Source: Sambucus nigra (Eukaryota > Streptophyta > Magnoliopsida > Dipsacales > Adoxaceae). From it: a stretch of 64,000 nucleotides of DNA. The stretch covers positions 45,098,823 to 45,162,822 of the forward strand of contig OX422218.1 in assembly GCA_949130495.1 (NCBI GenBank), written 5' to 3'. The stretch's first letter is position 1, and the number at the start of each line of letters is the position of its first letter. The position numbers and the translations under genes were made by a program. Of the stretch, positions 46,352 to 56,880 are shown piece by piece. The notes below the pieces were generated by a model. That model saw nothing but the letters and a program-made list of their open reading frames with translations. It was not told the DNA's origin and did no database searches.

Positions 46352-49300
46352 TGTGACACCCGCCTAATTAAATACCGGGCGATCACTCCTTTATTAAATT
46401 AAATCAAGGTAAACAGTTGGTTCATTCTCAGCATCACTGTCGATAAAAAATAATTTTTCCAATTTAACACCCTAAATAATTAAGCTAAGTGTCAAAACCA
46501 TCTTCATACATAACTTTCCAAATTTTATTTTCAGAAAAAGATTTATTTAATTATTAACAACATTAACTAAGTAAGAATCACACCACATTAAATTCTGCAA
46601 CATAAACCAAATAATAGAATGCATTCGTCAATCGAATGTCAACATGCGAAATATAAAGTAACACAATTTAAACTGAATAAATCCCATAACGACAATACGA
46701 GAAATAACTGGAAATACAAATGTCCCAATAACAATGAAATAATGGAAAGGGCGACACATGCCCAATAAATGAGAATGCTATAAGTGGAGTCAATAAAGGA
46801 AGCCGTCTACGCAAGTAACCTGCAACTCCCACCTAAGCTGCAGCTCGTTCCTTTCAAGGGATCCTAAGCAAGACGCCCCTGTGGCTGGGCACCTTAAATA
46901 TATACATAAATATACAGAAGAGAGAGAAAAAAAAAGAAACGGGTCAGAGCCCGAAAGTGTTTGATTTAAAATACGTTTAGCAAGTATTTAAATTGATACA
47001 GGCCAATGAAACAACATATTAGAACGGCACTCTCTTGAGAAATTTTCACCTCTCTTCTAATGTGCATGCCTATCGTACTAACCTTCCCAACGGGTTATCT
47101 TATTATTTTATCATACTACCTTCCCAATAATTTTTGCTTATCTTAGCTTACTCATAAGATTTCAAAACCGAACAATATCATTGTTTCAAAAAGAATACTT
47201 CCAAATAATAGCACAACTCTCGTTTTAACTTTATTAGTTTATAAAGTTTCCCAGTGTCATATTTTACTTTCACGAAACAAGTATTTACTATTTGAATCAT
47301 CAACCATGTCCTACTTATCAAATCACCGTAGGCAGTTTCAAGTTTCCAAATCTTATATATATATTAACTACTCGCATAATATATATATAAAATAACAGCA
47401 CCCCGCATAAAACTATGGTGCGTGCATACTTCTACTATCCAAACCCCATACCACTCATATCAAGGGGAATACAAGTTCGGAATCACTCTCGAACTGTATT
47501 AACACATACACAAACAATATCGAGGCGAAGCATAGATTCCAAGTCTCTAAGAGGATAGCACATACTCGCGTCTCTTAGGACCGTCTGAACTATCAATTCG
47601 ATAGCCTGTACCAAGGATATCTATCTTCTAGGGTACAAGTCAATATCCCCCATAAAGGTCGAATCGAGATAAGACTGTCCCAGCGCGGTAACCTCAAGGA
47701 TAGCAAGTAGCGCGATATGTTTTTCACATGGATATAATATATGTACACACAATCCTATAAATATACCACTTTATCATATTAATATAGGTTCTTCTTGTCA
47801 CCCATAATTACAACATTTATCCTAAATTTCACATTTTTAGTATTACGTATAAGGTTTCATCTCTAACCTTAACTCGAAGGGTTTTCTCACTTATTTCGTG
47901 ACACTCGTGGACTCTATTCTTCCAAGTAGAAAATTCAGTAGGTGTCACATTTACGTTTCATCGTAACTCTCTCACGCGCCTCACACTTTAACATATCAAT
48001 TTACTAACCCTAAAGTAAACATCCCATAAATACCATTCTTGTCGAATATTAATGATCTCAACGTTTATTTATACGCCCTACTGGTCCTCTATGTCTCCCA
48101 AATCTTTATACTAAGAATGCCCAAGAATTATATCACGACAATTCAATTTTTAAATCATTTACAAAGGGAAATAGTAGTCTGCCAGGAGGGGTCGATCGAT
48201 CAAGGTTTGGGGCTCGATCGATCGAAGCTCTATGCTCGATCGATCGATCAAGCAGGTCTGCGAAAATCTTCAGAGTTGCAGTTATGGGTTCTACAAATTT
48301 TCTTCATCCAAAACCATGTTTTTCCATTCTAAACATCCCAAAAATCCTACTACTAACATTATATCAATATACCAGATGTTTTCAACGTAAAGCATGTGTA
48401 TATCTAACATTAAACATGGATAACTAACCCAAAATCCCATCTAATCATCAAGAACCCTAGAGTTTTTCTTAATCATGGTTCTAATCTGTTTTTACCAGAA
48501 ATTCCTTCTAATATATCATCAAAATTTCGTGGGTTATATTCCTCTACATGGCAAGGGTTCCAGAATTTCCATATATTCAATACTACATGCATTTTCCTAA
48601 CACAAATTGGGTTTTCTTCCGTAGTTTTCATCTCTAATCAATCCTAAACTAATATGAGATTGCAGTAACGAAAATAAGCAAGTTAAATTATTTCCTGGGA
48701 TTTTCAGAAGTCTGGTTTGCAGATGAATCCGGTGTGGTTGTGTTCCCCTTCTCGCGATCTACGCGTTGGTGGTGGCGGCGGTGCAAACCGGTGACTTTTT
48801 GGCCTTGGATTGCCTTGGAGCACTCTCCTCTCTTCTATAATGGCCGTCACTTGTGTTATGAATATTCTAACCCTAAAAACTAACCTAAATGGCTGATATA
48901 GGTTGCTGAATTTCGTGGGTTTAATTACCCAAAAAGGTGAAATGACTAAATTGCCCTCTCGGGGTACCAATTAGGCCTAAAAACACCCCGAGACCCAAAC
49001 TAAATCCCCGGGTACACATTTTTGACTATCTCGACCCTTCCGGATGCGTTGGCGCATTCAAAATGACCATACAAATAACTTATAAAATATTCACTTTTTA
49101 TTTAACAAAATTAGTCCCAACGTGACACGGGCACGTCCCGATTTAATTTTCCGAAATTGTCATTTAATTCACTCATGACATTCAATATAACCAATATAGT
49201 ATATTACTTTGCTCATTAGTAATATTCAACAAATTTCCCATAATTACTAACTCTCATCACGTTAATAATTATAACATAATTAATTTCCGGATTTTTCTTA

Positions 49301-49368
49301 AATAAATCATTCACGTTAAATTTTATAAATCCCCAAATTAATATAGCATAAAAATACGCGGTATTACA
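46352..49368 (-). repeat. 5' LTR of the chromovirus
   Basis: 3017 bp, nearly identical to 38435-41466. It has one palindrome unit fewer and a shorter GA run. Confidence 0.95.
48191..48252. repeat. Palindrome cassette TCGATCGATCGA, three units
   Basis: Same place as 40270-40345 in the other LTR, with about 18 bp missing, which removes one core. The TATA box follows at 48066-48073 on the minus strand. Confidence 0.85.
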
Positions 49369-49524
49369 GTTAAATTGTAAGATTTGGCCAAAAAGCATGT
49401 TAAGGAATGATCTAGGGTGACTAAAAATAGTTACAAACATTAAAAAGGTATTTTGATAGTCTTAGGGTGGATTTAGAGAAGAGGAGAAAGTAGAAAAATC
49501 GAATTTGGAAAATTCTGGGCGCAG

Positions 49525-49672
49525 TCTGCCATCTCGTTAGAAGACCTGCCCAGGTCGTTCGAACGAGCTTCTAACGAGATGATAGTACCCCTTCTAACGA
49601 GTTGGTAGTTCATTCGAAACCTTTCGTTCGAACGACACTCGTTCGAACGAAACTTCTAACGAGTTGACAGAA
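49525..49672. repeat. Palindrome cassette in the solo LTR (CGTTCGAACG and CTCGTTAGAAG/CTTCTAACGAG)
   Basis: It has three perfect TTCGAA-centred palindromes (two with CGTTCGAACGA, one ACTCGTTCGAACGA-type). It also has inverted pairs of CTCGTTAGAAG and CTTCTAACGAG that can fold. It sits at about the same distance (about 1.1 kb) from the LTR start as the TCGATCGA cassette in the related chromovirus LTR, but the palindrome sequence differs. Confidence 0.82.
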
Positions 49673-51290
49673 TGGCCTTTTTTACCTGATTTTATTTCAA
49701 ATGTCCCATAGACTTATTTAATGGAGTAATAACCTTCCCTTTTTGACTAGTTGATATATTTGGGAGATTGGAGTACGTTGAAGAGTAGAACTTAAAATCT
49801 TGTAGTAAATTGAATGACCCTTATGAATTAGGAAATGAGTGCCTAAACACGATGTGAGAAGAGTTAACAACTTTAATTCATATAAACCGGGGACTTATAA
49901 GTGTATGATATTAAATGTTGATACAAGAACGAGAAGTATGCCTCTGTTAATATATTTAGATAGCTAAGATGTGGGAATGCTTATTATATGTAGTTATTTG
50001 TGTATAACATACCTACCGTACTTGCTATCATGGGAGGTCGGCGTTCGATCAGGGCCATCTAACCTTTGTGTGCCTACGGAGGGTTTAGATTGGTACCTCG
50101 AGGACATAGGTCAGCGAAGGACTTATTGAGAAGTTAATAAGTCTGTTGATCATGGGAGCATAGGTATGTGCGTGACCCATGTGATGTGAACTATGTTCGC
50201 CTCCCTTATGTGTCATTGTTGTCATTTGAGAACGATTCCTGAGAGATTCGGAATGCGTGGTCCTAATGTACGTGATGTACCTGGATTTGATAGTAGAGTA
50301 TGTGGGCACCGCAGCTTAGCCTCAGGGTGCTAGTATTGTATATTTACGATGAGAATAAAATACTGTAATTTGAAATGCATTGTCATGTATAAATGTGAGT
50401 ACAAATAATACTAACGTTTTCGTAAAGAAGATAAAAATGGAAACCCTCGTATTACTAATATGGGAAACCGAGAAGAAATGTAAGACACTCTGTTTAAATG
50501 AAGATGAATTAAATCATGAATCGTATAATAATGTTAGATTTTATATTAGACTAGTTAAGTATGGGAATAACTAGAATGGGTACGGGTACGATAGGAGTGC
50601 ACAATTAGTTGAGAAGTGAGGAACTCATATGAGTCCACACACTATAATGTACTTTACATTCACAGTTTAATGATATTAAACACTTGCTATATTTTAAACT
50701 GTTTTCACAATCGGTCTCTGACCCGTTTGCTTCCAAATATATTTTCTTGTAAAAATCTTTTAGGTGCCCAGCCACAAGGACACCAAGCATAGGAGTTCCG
50801 TTCAGGTGACGTACTGTAGCTGCTGTGGAAGTTACAGGACTATGACAGTAGACGCCTCCATTTTTCGATCTTGACTCTATATTATCAGATTCTCTCATCT
50901 GTTGGGCATGTCGCCCTATTTCCTTTTAGAGATACTTTATCTATTCAGTTATTTCAGATTTTGGGTTGTAATTAATTTAGAGATGCGGACTTGGTATTTG
51001 TTTATTTCAGTTACTTGGATTGTTGTGAGGAGTATTCATCCAGTTTCATTATTATTTTATGGTTATTCTATTGTGACTATGTTGTGGTGGTTATGTTAGT
51101 ATTTCATAATCTACTTATTGCATGTTAATCGGGTTTAATTAAAATTGACAACTCACTTTTTAAATATAAAATGGCTAGTAATTATAAAACTATTTTCGAC
51201 AGTGATGCTATGAACTGAACCAACTTGACATTTTGAATTAACTTGAATAAAGGAGTAGATACCCGGTATTTAATTAGTCGGGGTGTCACA

Positions 51291-51295
51291 CTGTA
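51291..51295. repeat. Target-site duplication CTGTA, right copy
   Basis: Partner of 37494-37498. Confidence 0.9.
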
Positions 51296-52368
51296 ATGGT
51301 TGTCCTATCTTCATAGTCGATTACCTCTAGTTTCTCGTTGTTAAAACGAGTGATGTAGTCCCTGGTGCTTTCTCCTTCTTTTTGCCTTATGCTCAATATA
51401 TGGGCTACCCTCTTGACTGGATTTACACCAAAGAATAAATTCCATATGAAGAGCTCAGACAACTGATGGAAGGTTACGATTTTCCCCCGAGGAAGGCTGT
51501 TATACCATATTTGAGCAGATCCGATGATGGTTCCTGAGAATTCCCGACACCTCATCTCATTTGGGACTGCATAAATATCTGCAGTAGCTTGGTACTGCTC
51601 TATGTGGAGAATAGGATCAGTATTTCCATCGTACTTCAGTGTAACTATAAGAGCCTTAAACTTTGAGGGTGTGGGAAAGTCCATAATTGCTAGTATAAAT
51701 GGAGATCCTTTGATAAAGGTTCTTTGGATAGGGTTTCTGGCCCTAACCATTTACTCCCTTCCTGGCATTATTTCCAACCTCTGATCTATTTTCCCGAGCA
51801 ACAGATCGTGATGAATTCTCCGCTTGGGATCTTTCTGTACGAGCTGCAGGGTGTGATTGGGCAAAACCTTCCCTTAGATCATTTGGTCGTTGATAATTTC
51901 TCGACGCAATTTGAGGAGGGTTTTTATTCCTCCTAGGGCCCAAACAGTCAAAGGGGGGGACTCTACTCAACCTCTTCAGAGCGCTTGTTCATTCTGGAGT
52001 TAGAGTTACGTTTCCTTGAGAGTTCATAACTCTTATGGGAGATATCTGGCTAGGTTGATAGCATGGATCGCTAGACCTCTCGGTATGATGAAATTGGTAT
52101 GTATGGACAGGGAAGCATGAGGGAATAGAGTACATCTAGATTGTGAAGACGATAAATGCATGTTTCTCTGAACGTTTCGCTGGCCTGACTGGGTAGGCGT
52201 TACGTTTTGAACAGTTTTAATGAGTTGTCACCTGGTCTCCTGCATAGCTGTTTGTCCTTTGGCTAAGTTAGCCATTATTCCTATGAGATCATGGAGAGTT
52301 GGAGGAGCGAACTGGTTAGGAGGAACTCTGTCATTGTTCCTATTATTAGATTCTGGGATCTCAGCCAT
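51296..52368 (-). pseudogene. gag: Gag N-terminal part and core of Tat copy 2
   Basis: ATG at 52368 (MAEIPESNN). The open core 51750-51296 has ARNPIQRTFIKGSPFI, LKYDGNTDPILHIEQYQA, WYNSLPRGKIVTFHQLSELF and STRDYITRFNNEKLEVIDYE. The frame is cut at the solo LTR, and the rest is at 36850-37493. It is less damaged than gag of copy 1 in this stretch. Confidence 0.87.
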
Positions 52369-52407
52369 GTATGATGAATTTTTGAGTGAAAATGCTACGT
52401 ATAGTCA

Positions 52408-52428
52408 TTCCCACGGATGGCGGCAATT
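52408..52428 (-). promoter_or_regulatory. Primer binding site of Tat copy 2 (mutated)
   Basis: On the minus strand it reads TTGCCGCCATCCGTGGGA, against TTGGCGCCGTCTGTGGGA in copy 1. Three substitutions suggest it no longer pairs well. Confidence 0.7.
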
Positions 52429-52926
52429 TGTTGATGCAAAAAACTAGACTTGATCTTGTTAATTAATCACATATAAGTAAGAATAAAGAAATAAGACAAA
52501 GGATTTTTAAAGTGGTTCAGCCTTAATGAAAATGGACTACGTCCACTGTCTTGTATTGCTGGGTATTTTGCCTTGATCTCAACTATGATCGCAAGTGATC
52601 TATTACCCCATTATGTCGGGGGTTACAATGTACTTATAGCCCTTGGGCTATCAATATGAATAAATAATATGTCATTATTTTATAGACATATACATTTGTA
52701 CATAATAATAATGTTCATTGAATTTGTTCTTATCATTTGATTTTCCAGAGTAGTGCTTTGTATGTTGAGTAGCTCGGCACATTGGGTAGCTCGGTATGCT
52801 GAGTAGTTCGGCGTGTTGAGTAGCTCGGCAGTATGAGTTGTTCGGTGAATATATTTTGTGCCACACAACATGACACGTGTCTTTATATAATCTATCCACA
52901 TCAGCTGACTAATTTTTGTATCAACA
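52429..52926 (-). repeat. 5' LTR of Tat copy 2
   Basis: 498 bp with TGTTGAT/ATCAACA ends. It is 16 bp longer than its partner, explained by one more GTAGCTCGG minisatellite unit near 52765-52845. The TATA box region reads TACTTATA (near 52632), a change from TATTTATA. Confidence 0.93.
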
Positions 52927-52931
52927 GTTAA

Positions 52932-53815
52932 TAAAAATTCATGTCACTTAAAGGATGATTATATACTAACCCACTAACCCAAGAGAAAGATTATCTTGCA
53001 AGAGATAAGAGGTTAAGATTAATTGATTGCTTCTTAACCACCAGTACAGGATGTCATACAACCTAATATCACTAGTACAATGCCTAGTGGGAGTATTACC
53101 GATGATCATGATACATGTGTTACTTATACTTGACCACAAGTGAAGCCACGTCATAGTGAGAGAGTCATATCTGTGAGATTTGGCTAAAGACTATGAATAA
53201 TGAGATGAATTAGTTCTATTTAAATGGGATAAAACCCATCAGATGCAACTGGATCTATAAGAAGAATATATGGTTGGATGGTAAGGTGGAAACCTTCAAG
53301 AAAGGGGCGGAATGGTTTACTCTAAAAGAGGAGATTGACAATGAGGAAACTTTCTCATCAATAGCCATGATTCTTTTATCCAATATGGCTCATCTCGATC
53401 TCAAGATTTGGCAAATGTATGTCATGACTGTGTTCTTGAATGGTAGTCTTGACAAGTGTTTCTACATGATGCAACCTAAGGGATTAATAAAAAAATGGCC
53501 AGTATAGTGTGGCATGCAAGATTAAAAGCTCCATTTATGGTTTTGTAACATATTATTTGAAATATTACTAGATGAAACTTATGTGTATAATAATGGAAAC
53601 ATGGTGGTATTTCTAGTATTATATATGGATGATATTATCCAAATTGTGAAGGATGGGGATTTTTTTTAGTATAAGAGTGCGATTTTCTAGTCAGTTCAAA
53701 ACAAAGGACTTAGGATAATCCAATCACATCCTTGGGATCCAGCTTAGGCCGGATCCTAAAAATCAGATGTTGGGCTTGTCCCAACTCATTTATAGCAATG
53801 ATATTATAAGGACAT
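52932..53815 (+). pseudogene. copia reverse transcriptase fragment
   Basis: It continues the copia gene after the Tat insertion with LKDDYIL (about 52945) and KIILQEIRG. RT then gives WLDGKVETFKKGAEW (about 53270), NEETFSSIAMI, MAHLDLKIWQMYVMTVFLNGSLDKCFYMMQPKG (53385-53490), and YMDDIIQIVKD (53622), keeping the catalytic Asp pair. KNQMLGLSQ lies near 53760. Stops and small deletions are frequent. It is cut at 53815 by the gag-only element. Confidence 0.85.
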
Positions 53816-54161
53816 TGTCCATCATAATTTAGTATGTCATATACCGATACAAGTTGCTACAAGTCGTCAAAGGATTGAGAAGCTTATATCTACAAAGACG
53901 AATTCGAATTTTAAGAAGAGTTCAACATTCAAGCCCAACAAGGATGAATTTGGTAAAATGTGTTTAAGTTTAATTTACATTTCACATTAAAACTCTTCTG
54001 ATATTTTTATGGAAGTTAAAATATTTTTGGAATTTTAATAAATGTTTTTTATAAAAAATTTGGATAAATATCTCCTGATCTCGTAAACAGTTTTAAGATT
54101 TAAGGATTCCAAGTTATTTAAAACTTTAAAAGTCTTTTTTAAGGGGGTCAGTGACTATCGT

Positions 54162-54233
54162 TCAAATGACATCACGTCTCGTTCGAACTAGATGGAGATT
54201 CGCTTGAACGACATTGTTTGTCGTTCGAACGAG
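54162..54233. repeat. CGTTCGAACG-type palindromes upstream of the TATA box
   Basis: Repeats built on TCGTTCGAACGA: one perfect copy (about 54221) and several one-base variants. They end 40 bp before TATAAATA. The partner is at 59038-59112. Confidence 0.8.
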
Positions 54234-54272
54234 AGTTATTTTAAGCCGACACGTCACCGCCTTGATTTTTAA

Positions 54273-54280
54273 TATAAATA
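54273..54280 (+). promoter_or_regulatory. TATA box of the gag-only element
   Basis: TATAAATA followed by GGGG. The same site is at 59156-59163 in the 3' LTR. Confidence 0.7.
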
Positions 54281-54910
54281 GGGGTGTCAGGCTACTAAAT
54301 TTCTTGGGGAGAAAAACTGGTTTTGACAGAATACATTTTTCTATTATTCTCTAACCATTTAAGGGTTCATTCTTTTGTTTTACAATTCATAATCCCAATA
54401 GCTTTTGTGTGAGTTGATTTTGTGAAACCCAAAGCATAGTTTTACTATTGTTCATACTTTTTAGGGAGATCTCTACAACCTAGGGATGCGTTCTATTGTG
54501 GAGTGAGTCTCAGCGAAGTTTTTTATGACTGCGTGTCATTAGGGAGTGTTGCGGTGTTCCTGGGTTAAAGACTGGACTACAGTTCATGTAGGTTCACTAC
54601 GTGTGAACTTATTGCTAACGACATCGACCGACGCCTGAGAGTATTCGAGTGTCAAACTATATTTCATTGTAACCGATGTAAGTTGCGATTTACAATTATA
54701 GTGAAATAAAATGGTTTTTCCCTAAGGGGATTTTTCTTGTATGATTGCGTCGCATATTTAATTTATATTTGTTTGACATGGCACGCACGTTAAAATTTGA
54801 GTTTAATGTCTGAATTGTTTTGCTTCAAAAATGTACTCTAATTAAATAAGTTTATGATTGGAATTTACGCAACTATTTAAATCGGTATTTCAAACGATAT
54901 TCTTTCAAAT

Positions 54911-54922
54911 TGGTATCAGAGC
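54911..54922 (+). promoter_or_regulatory. Primer binding site (tRNA-iMet) of the gag-only element
   Basis: TGGTATCAGAGC three bases after the LTR end. It is the same primer type as the chromovirus. Confidence 0.9.
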
Positions 54923-55014
54923 AGGTTACGCTAATTTATCGCGTATTCCTATTTTTCGTAGAAATAGTGTGATATTGATTCTTTTTGAAAAATCTGATTT
55001 TTAAATTTATCGTA

Positions 55015-56880
55015 ATGTTTCCAAATGAAAACTTATATAGTCGGTTGCCAATTTTTGACGGGTCTAATTATGATTATTGAAAAGCCTGAATGAAATCTCA
55101 TTCAAAACCAATCAAAGAGAGAGTTTGGGTCATTTGTGAAAGAGGTTGGATTCCCCCCACTATCATCGCAAATAATGTCACGAATTTAAAACTTGTATCA
55201 GACTAGACTGAAGATGAGTTCAGGTGGAGCACTTCCAATTCACGAGAGCTTACTGCAATTTTTGGACACGTCACCCCGAACGAGTTTTGAAGTATAGTGA
55301 TGTGCACTGCGTCTAAAGAAGCGTGGGATGTTTTGCAACTCACCCACGAATACACTAACGCGGTTAAAGAGTCTAAAATTCAAAATCTGACCACTCAATT
55401 TGAGATAATCACTATGTTAGAGACTGAGTGTTTTGACAACTTTTATGCATGTTTGTCCGACATTGTTAACACTAGTGTTAACTTAGGTGAGCCTATACCT
55501 CATATACAAGTGGTTACAAATATTTTAAGATCGTTGCCTAAATGTTTTATCCCTAAAGTGACTATTTTGAATACCTTAGGAAATTTGAATCGTCTGAAAT
55601 TAGAAGAGTTGGAAGGAGACCTACAAACGTACGAAATTGACATGTTTCTCGACACTATCAAACCTAATGATAGAGAGACAACACATAAATCCCAATCTAA
55701 GAAAAAAAAGTGAGTTTTTGTGAGTCCGAGTCTGAGAACGAGTCTGATTTTGACATGGCCCTGCTTTCAAAGAATTTTTAAAAAATTCTCCAATTTACAA
55801 AACAAAATTCTTCCAATAAAAAATTTTCGAAGAAAAATAAAAAGAAATACGAGGCCAAAGAAAGTGGTGAGAAAGAGAAAGAGAGTGAAGAAAAGTTTGA
55901 AAATTTAAAGTGTTTTGAGTGTAAGGGGAAAGGGCACAAGTCTTTTGAGTGTCCCACTAGGTTTAGGAGAGAGGGGAAGAAAGTTGCTATTCCCGCCACA
56001 CTTAGTGACTATGAGGGAGATGAGGAAGATGTGGACGATGAGTCCGATAAAGGTTTAGTACATGGGATGTGTGTAAATTTTTTGAGTCGTGTGAGCACAC
56101 ACACTTTGTCTCATATTGATAGTGTTCACGAGAGCAACGGTGATGACTCGGGTGTTTCTTATGGAGATGAGAGTGAGTTTGAGAGTGGAGATGAAAGTGA
56201 GCTCCAAAAAGCTTTTAGGGATTTGTACACCTAGACCTTGAAAACAAAGAAGTATAATAGAGATTTAGGTCATCGGGTTTTAGATTTGGAGAGAGAGAAA
56301 GAAGTTTTTAGGAGGAAAAAGTGTGACTTGATCGACCCGCTGTCTAGTCTGACAACACGTGTATCCCAGCTCAAGAGTGATCTGAACGTGCCCGAGAGAT
56401 CAAAGTCCCTTTATAGAACGCATCTAATAAAGTTAAAAATATGTTTCTTTATCCCGTTTTGGGTGGTGGTGAGAATTTAGGAAAAGGACATGACGGTGTA
56501 TCCACTTCTATTATTGCACCTGAGACAACTCCCACTTTAGTGACTCGACCCAAACCACCTAGGCATCCCATACCCGTTAGGAGAGAACGTCCTAGAGTTT
56601 TTTAGAGAGGTGTACCAAGGTCGGTTTATGTTTTCACCCATTTCAAAAAGAGAGGAAGCCTTAGGGAGTTTTGTATTAAATTGGGTTTTGTGTCACGCTA
56701 TACTTCTACATATGTTCTCACACATGCACCTAATCATGATACTTTGCTTGCACATAATGATAAAAAGTTTGTACATATTCGAGAGCAAGTAAAGTTTTTG
56801 GTCAATATTTCTCACAATTTGATGGAGTTGTTTCAAAAGATGTCACCATATTTGAAAAACTCCACCGCACCTAATGGATG
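55015..56880 (+). pseudogene. gag: Copia-type gag with two zinc knuckles and a coiled coil, broken
   Basis: Start MFPNENLYSRLP at 55015. The gag core is open at 55297-55713 with KEAWDVLQLTHEYTNAVKES, CFDNFYACLSDIVN and ILRSLPKCFIPKV, typical of copia gag. A frameshift near 55710 leads to an acidic, lysine-rich linker. The first CCHC knuckle is intact (CFECKGKGHKSFEC, 55911-55952). An acidic stretch and coiled coil (DLEREKEVFRRKK) follow to 56400. After another frameshift, 56633-56674 reads FTHFKKRGSLREFC, which looks like a second CCHC with two Cys as Phe and His as Ser. The ending is at 56880. About 600 residues, long for gag. It is non-functional as written. Confidence 0.82.

Larger units (their letters stand above)
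38435..49368 (-). mobile_element. Chromovirus (Tekay/Del-like) Ty3/gypsy retrotransposon, nearly complete
   Basis: 10.9 kb, flanked by GTTAA (38430-38434 and 49369-49373). LTRs of about 3.0 kb enclose gag-pol on the minus strand, with a tRNA-iMet primer site (46338-46349) and a polypurine tract (41467-41480). Integrase ends in a chromodomain-like segment. The LTR pair is very similar: in the first 165 bp I count three substitutions and three single-base indels. This is the youngest insertion in the window. Gag-pol is one frame with six stops and no frameshift. Confidence 0.95.
37499..51290 (+). mobile_element. Solo LTR of a chromovirus-type Ty3/gypsy element, split by a later insertion
   Basis: With the inner element (38435-49368) and one GTTAA removed, 37499-38434 plus 49374-51290 make a unit of about 2.85 kb with TGTAATACCCC and GGTGTCACA ends and a CTGTA duplication. 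It is related along its length to the inner element's LTR read in the opposite direction: shared GGTCATTTTGAG-GCG, GGGGGTTTAGTTTGGGTC, CTGACCCGTTT and GGTGCCCAGCCACA. There is no internal coding region or primer site. It arose by LTR-LTR recombination. Confidence 0.88.
25573..52926 (-). mobile_element. Tat-lineage LTR retrotransposon, copy 2, with nested insertion
   Basis: This is the same family as 1-11538, inverted. From right to left: 5' LTR 52429-52926, primer site, gag, [solo LTR insertion 37499-51290], gag end, protease, RT, RNase H, second RNase H, integrase, duplicated spacer and antisense genes (plus strand), polypurine tract, 3' LTR 25573-26054. The 5-bp duplication GTTAA proves an integrase-mediated insertion into the copia element. 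Without the nested insert its length is about 13.6 kb, about 2 kb longer than copy 1 because of the internal tandem duplication. Confidence 0.93.
53816..54907 (+). repeat. 5' LTR of the gag-only element
   Basis: 1092 bp, TGTCCATC to ATTCTTTCA. It pairs with 58697-59791 throughout, with clear substitutions. Palindromes lie at about 54162-54233 and a TATA box at 54273. Confidence 0.9.
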
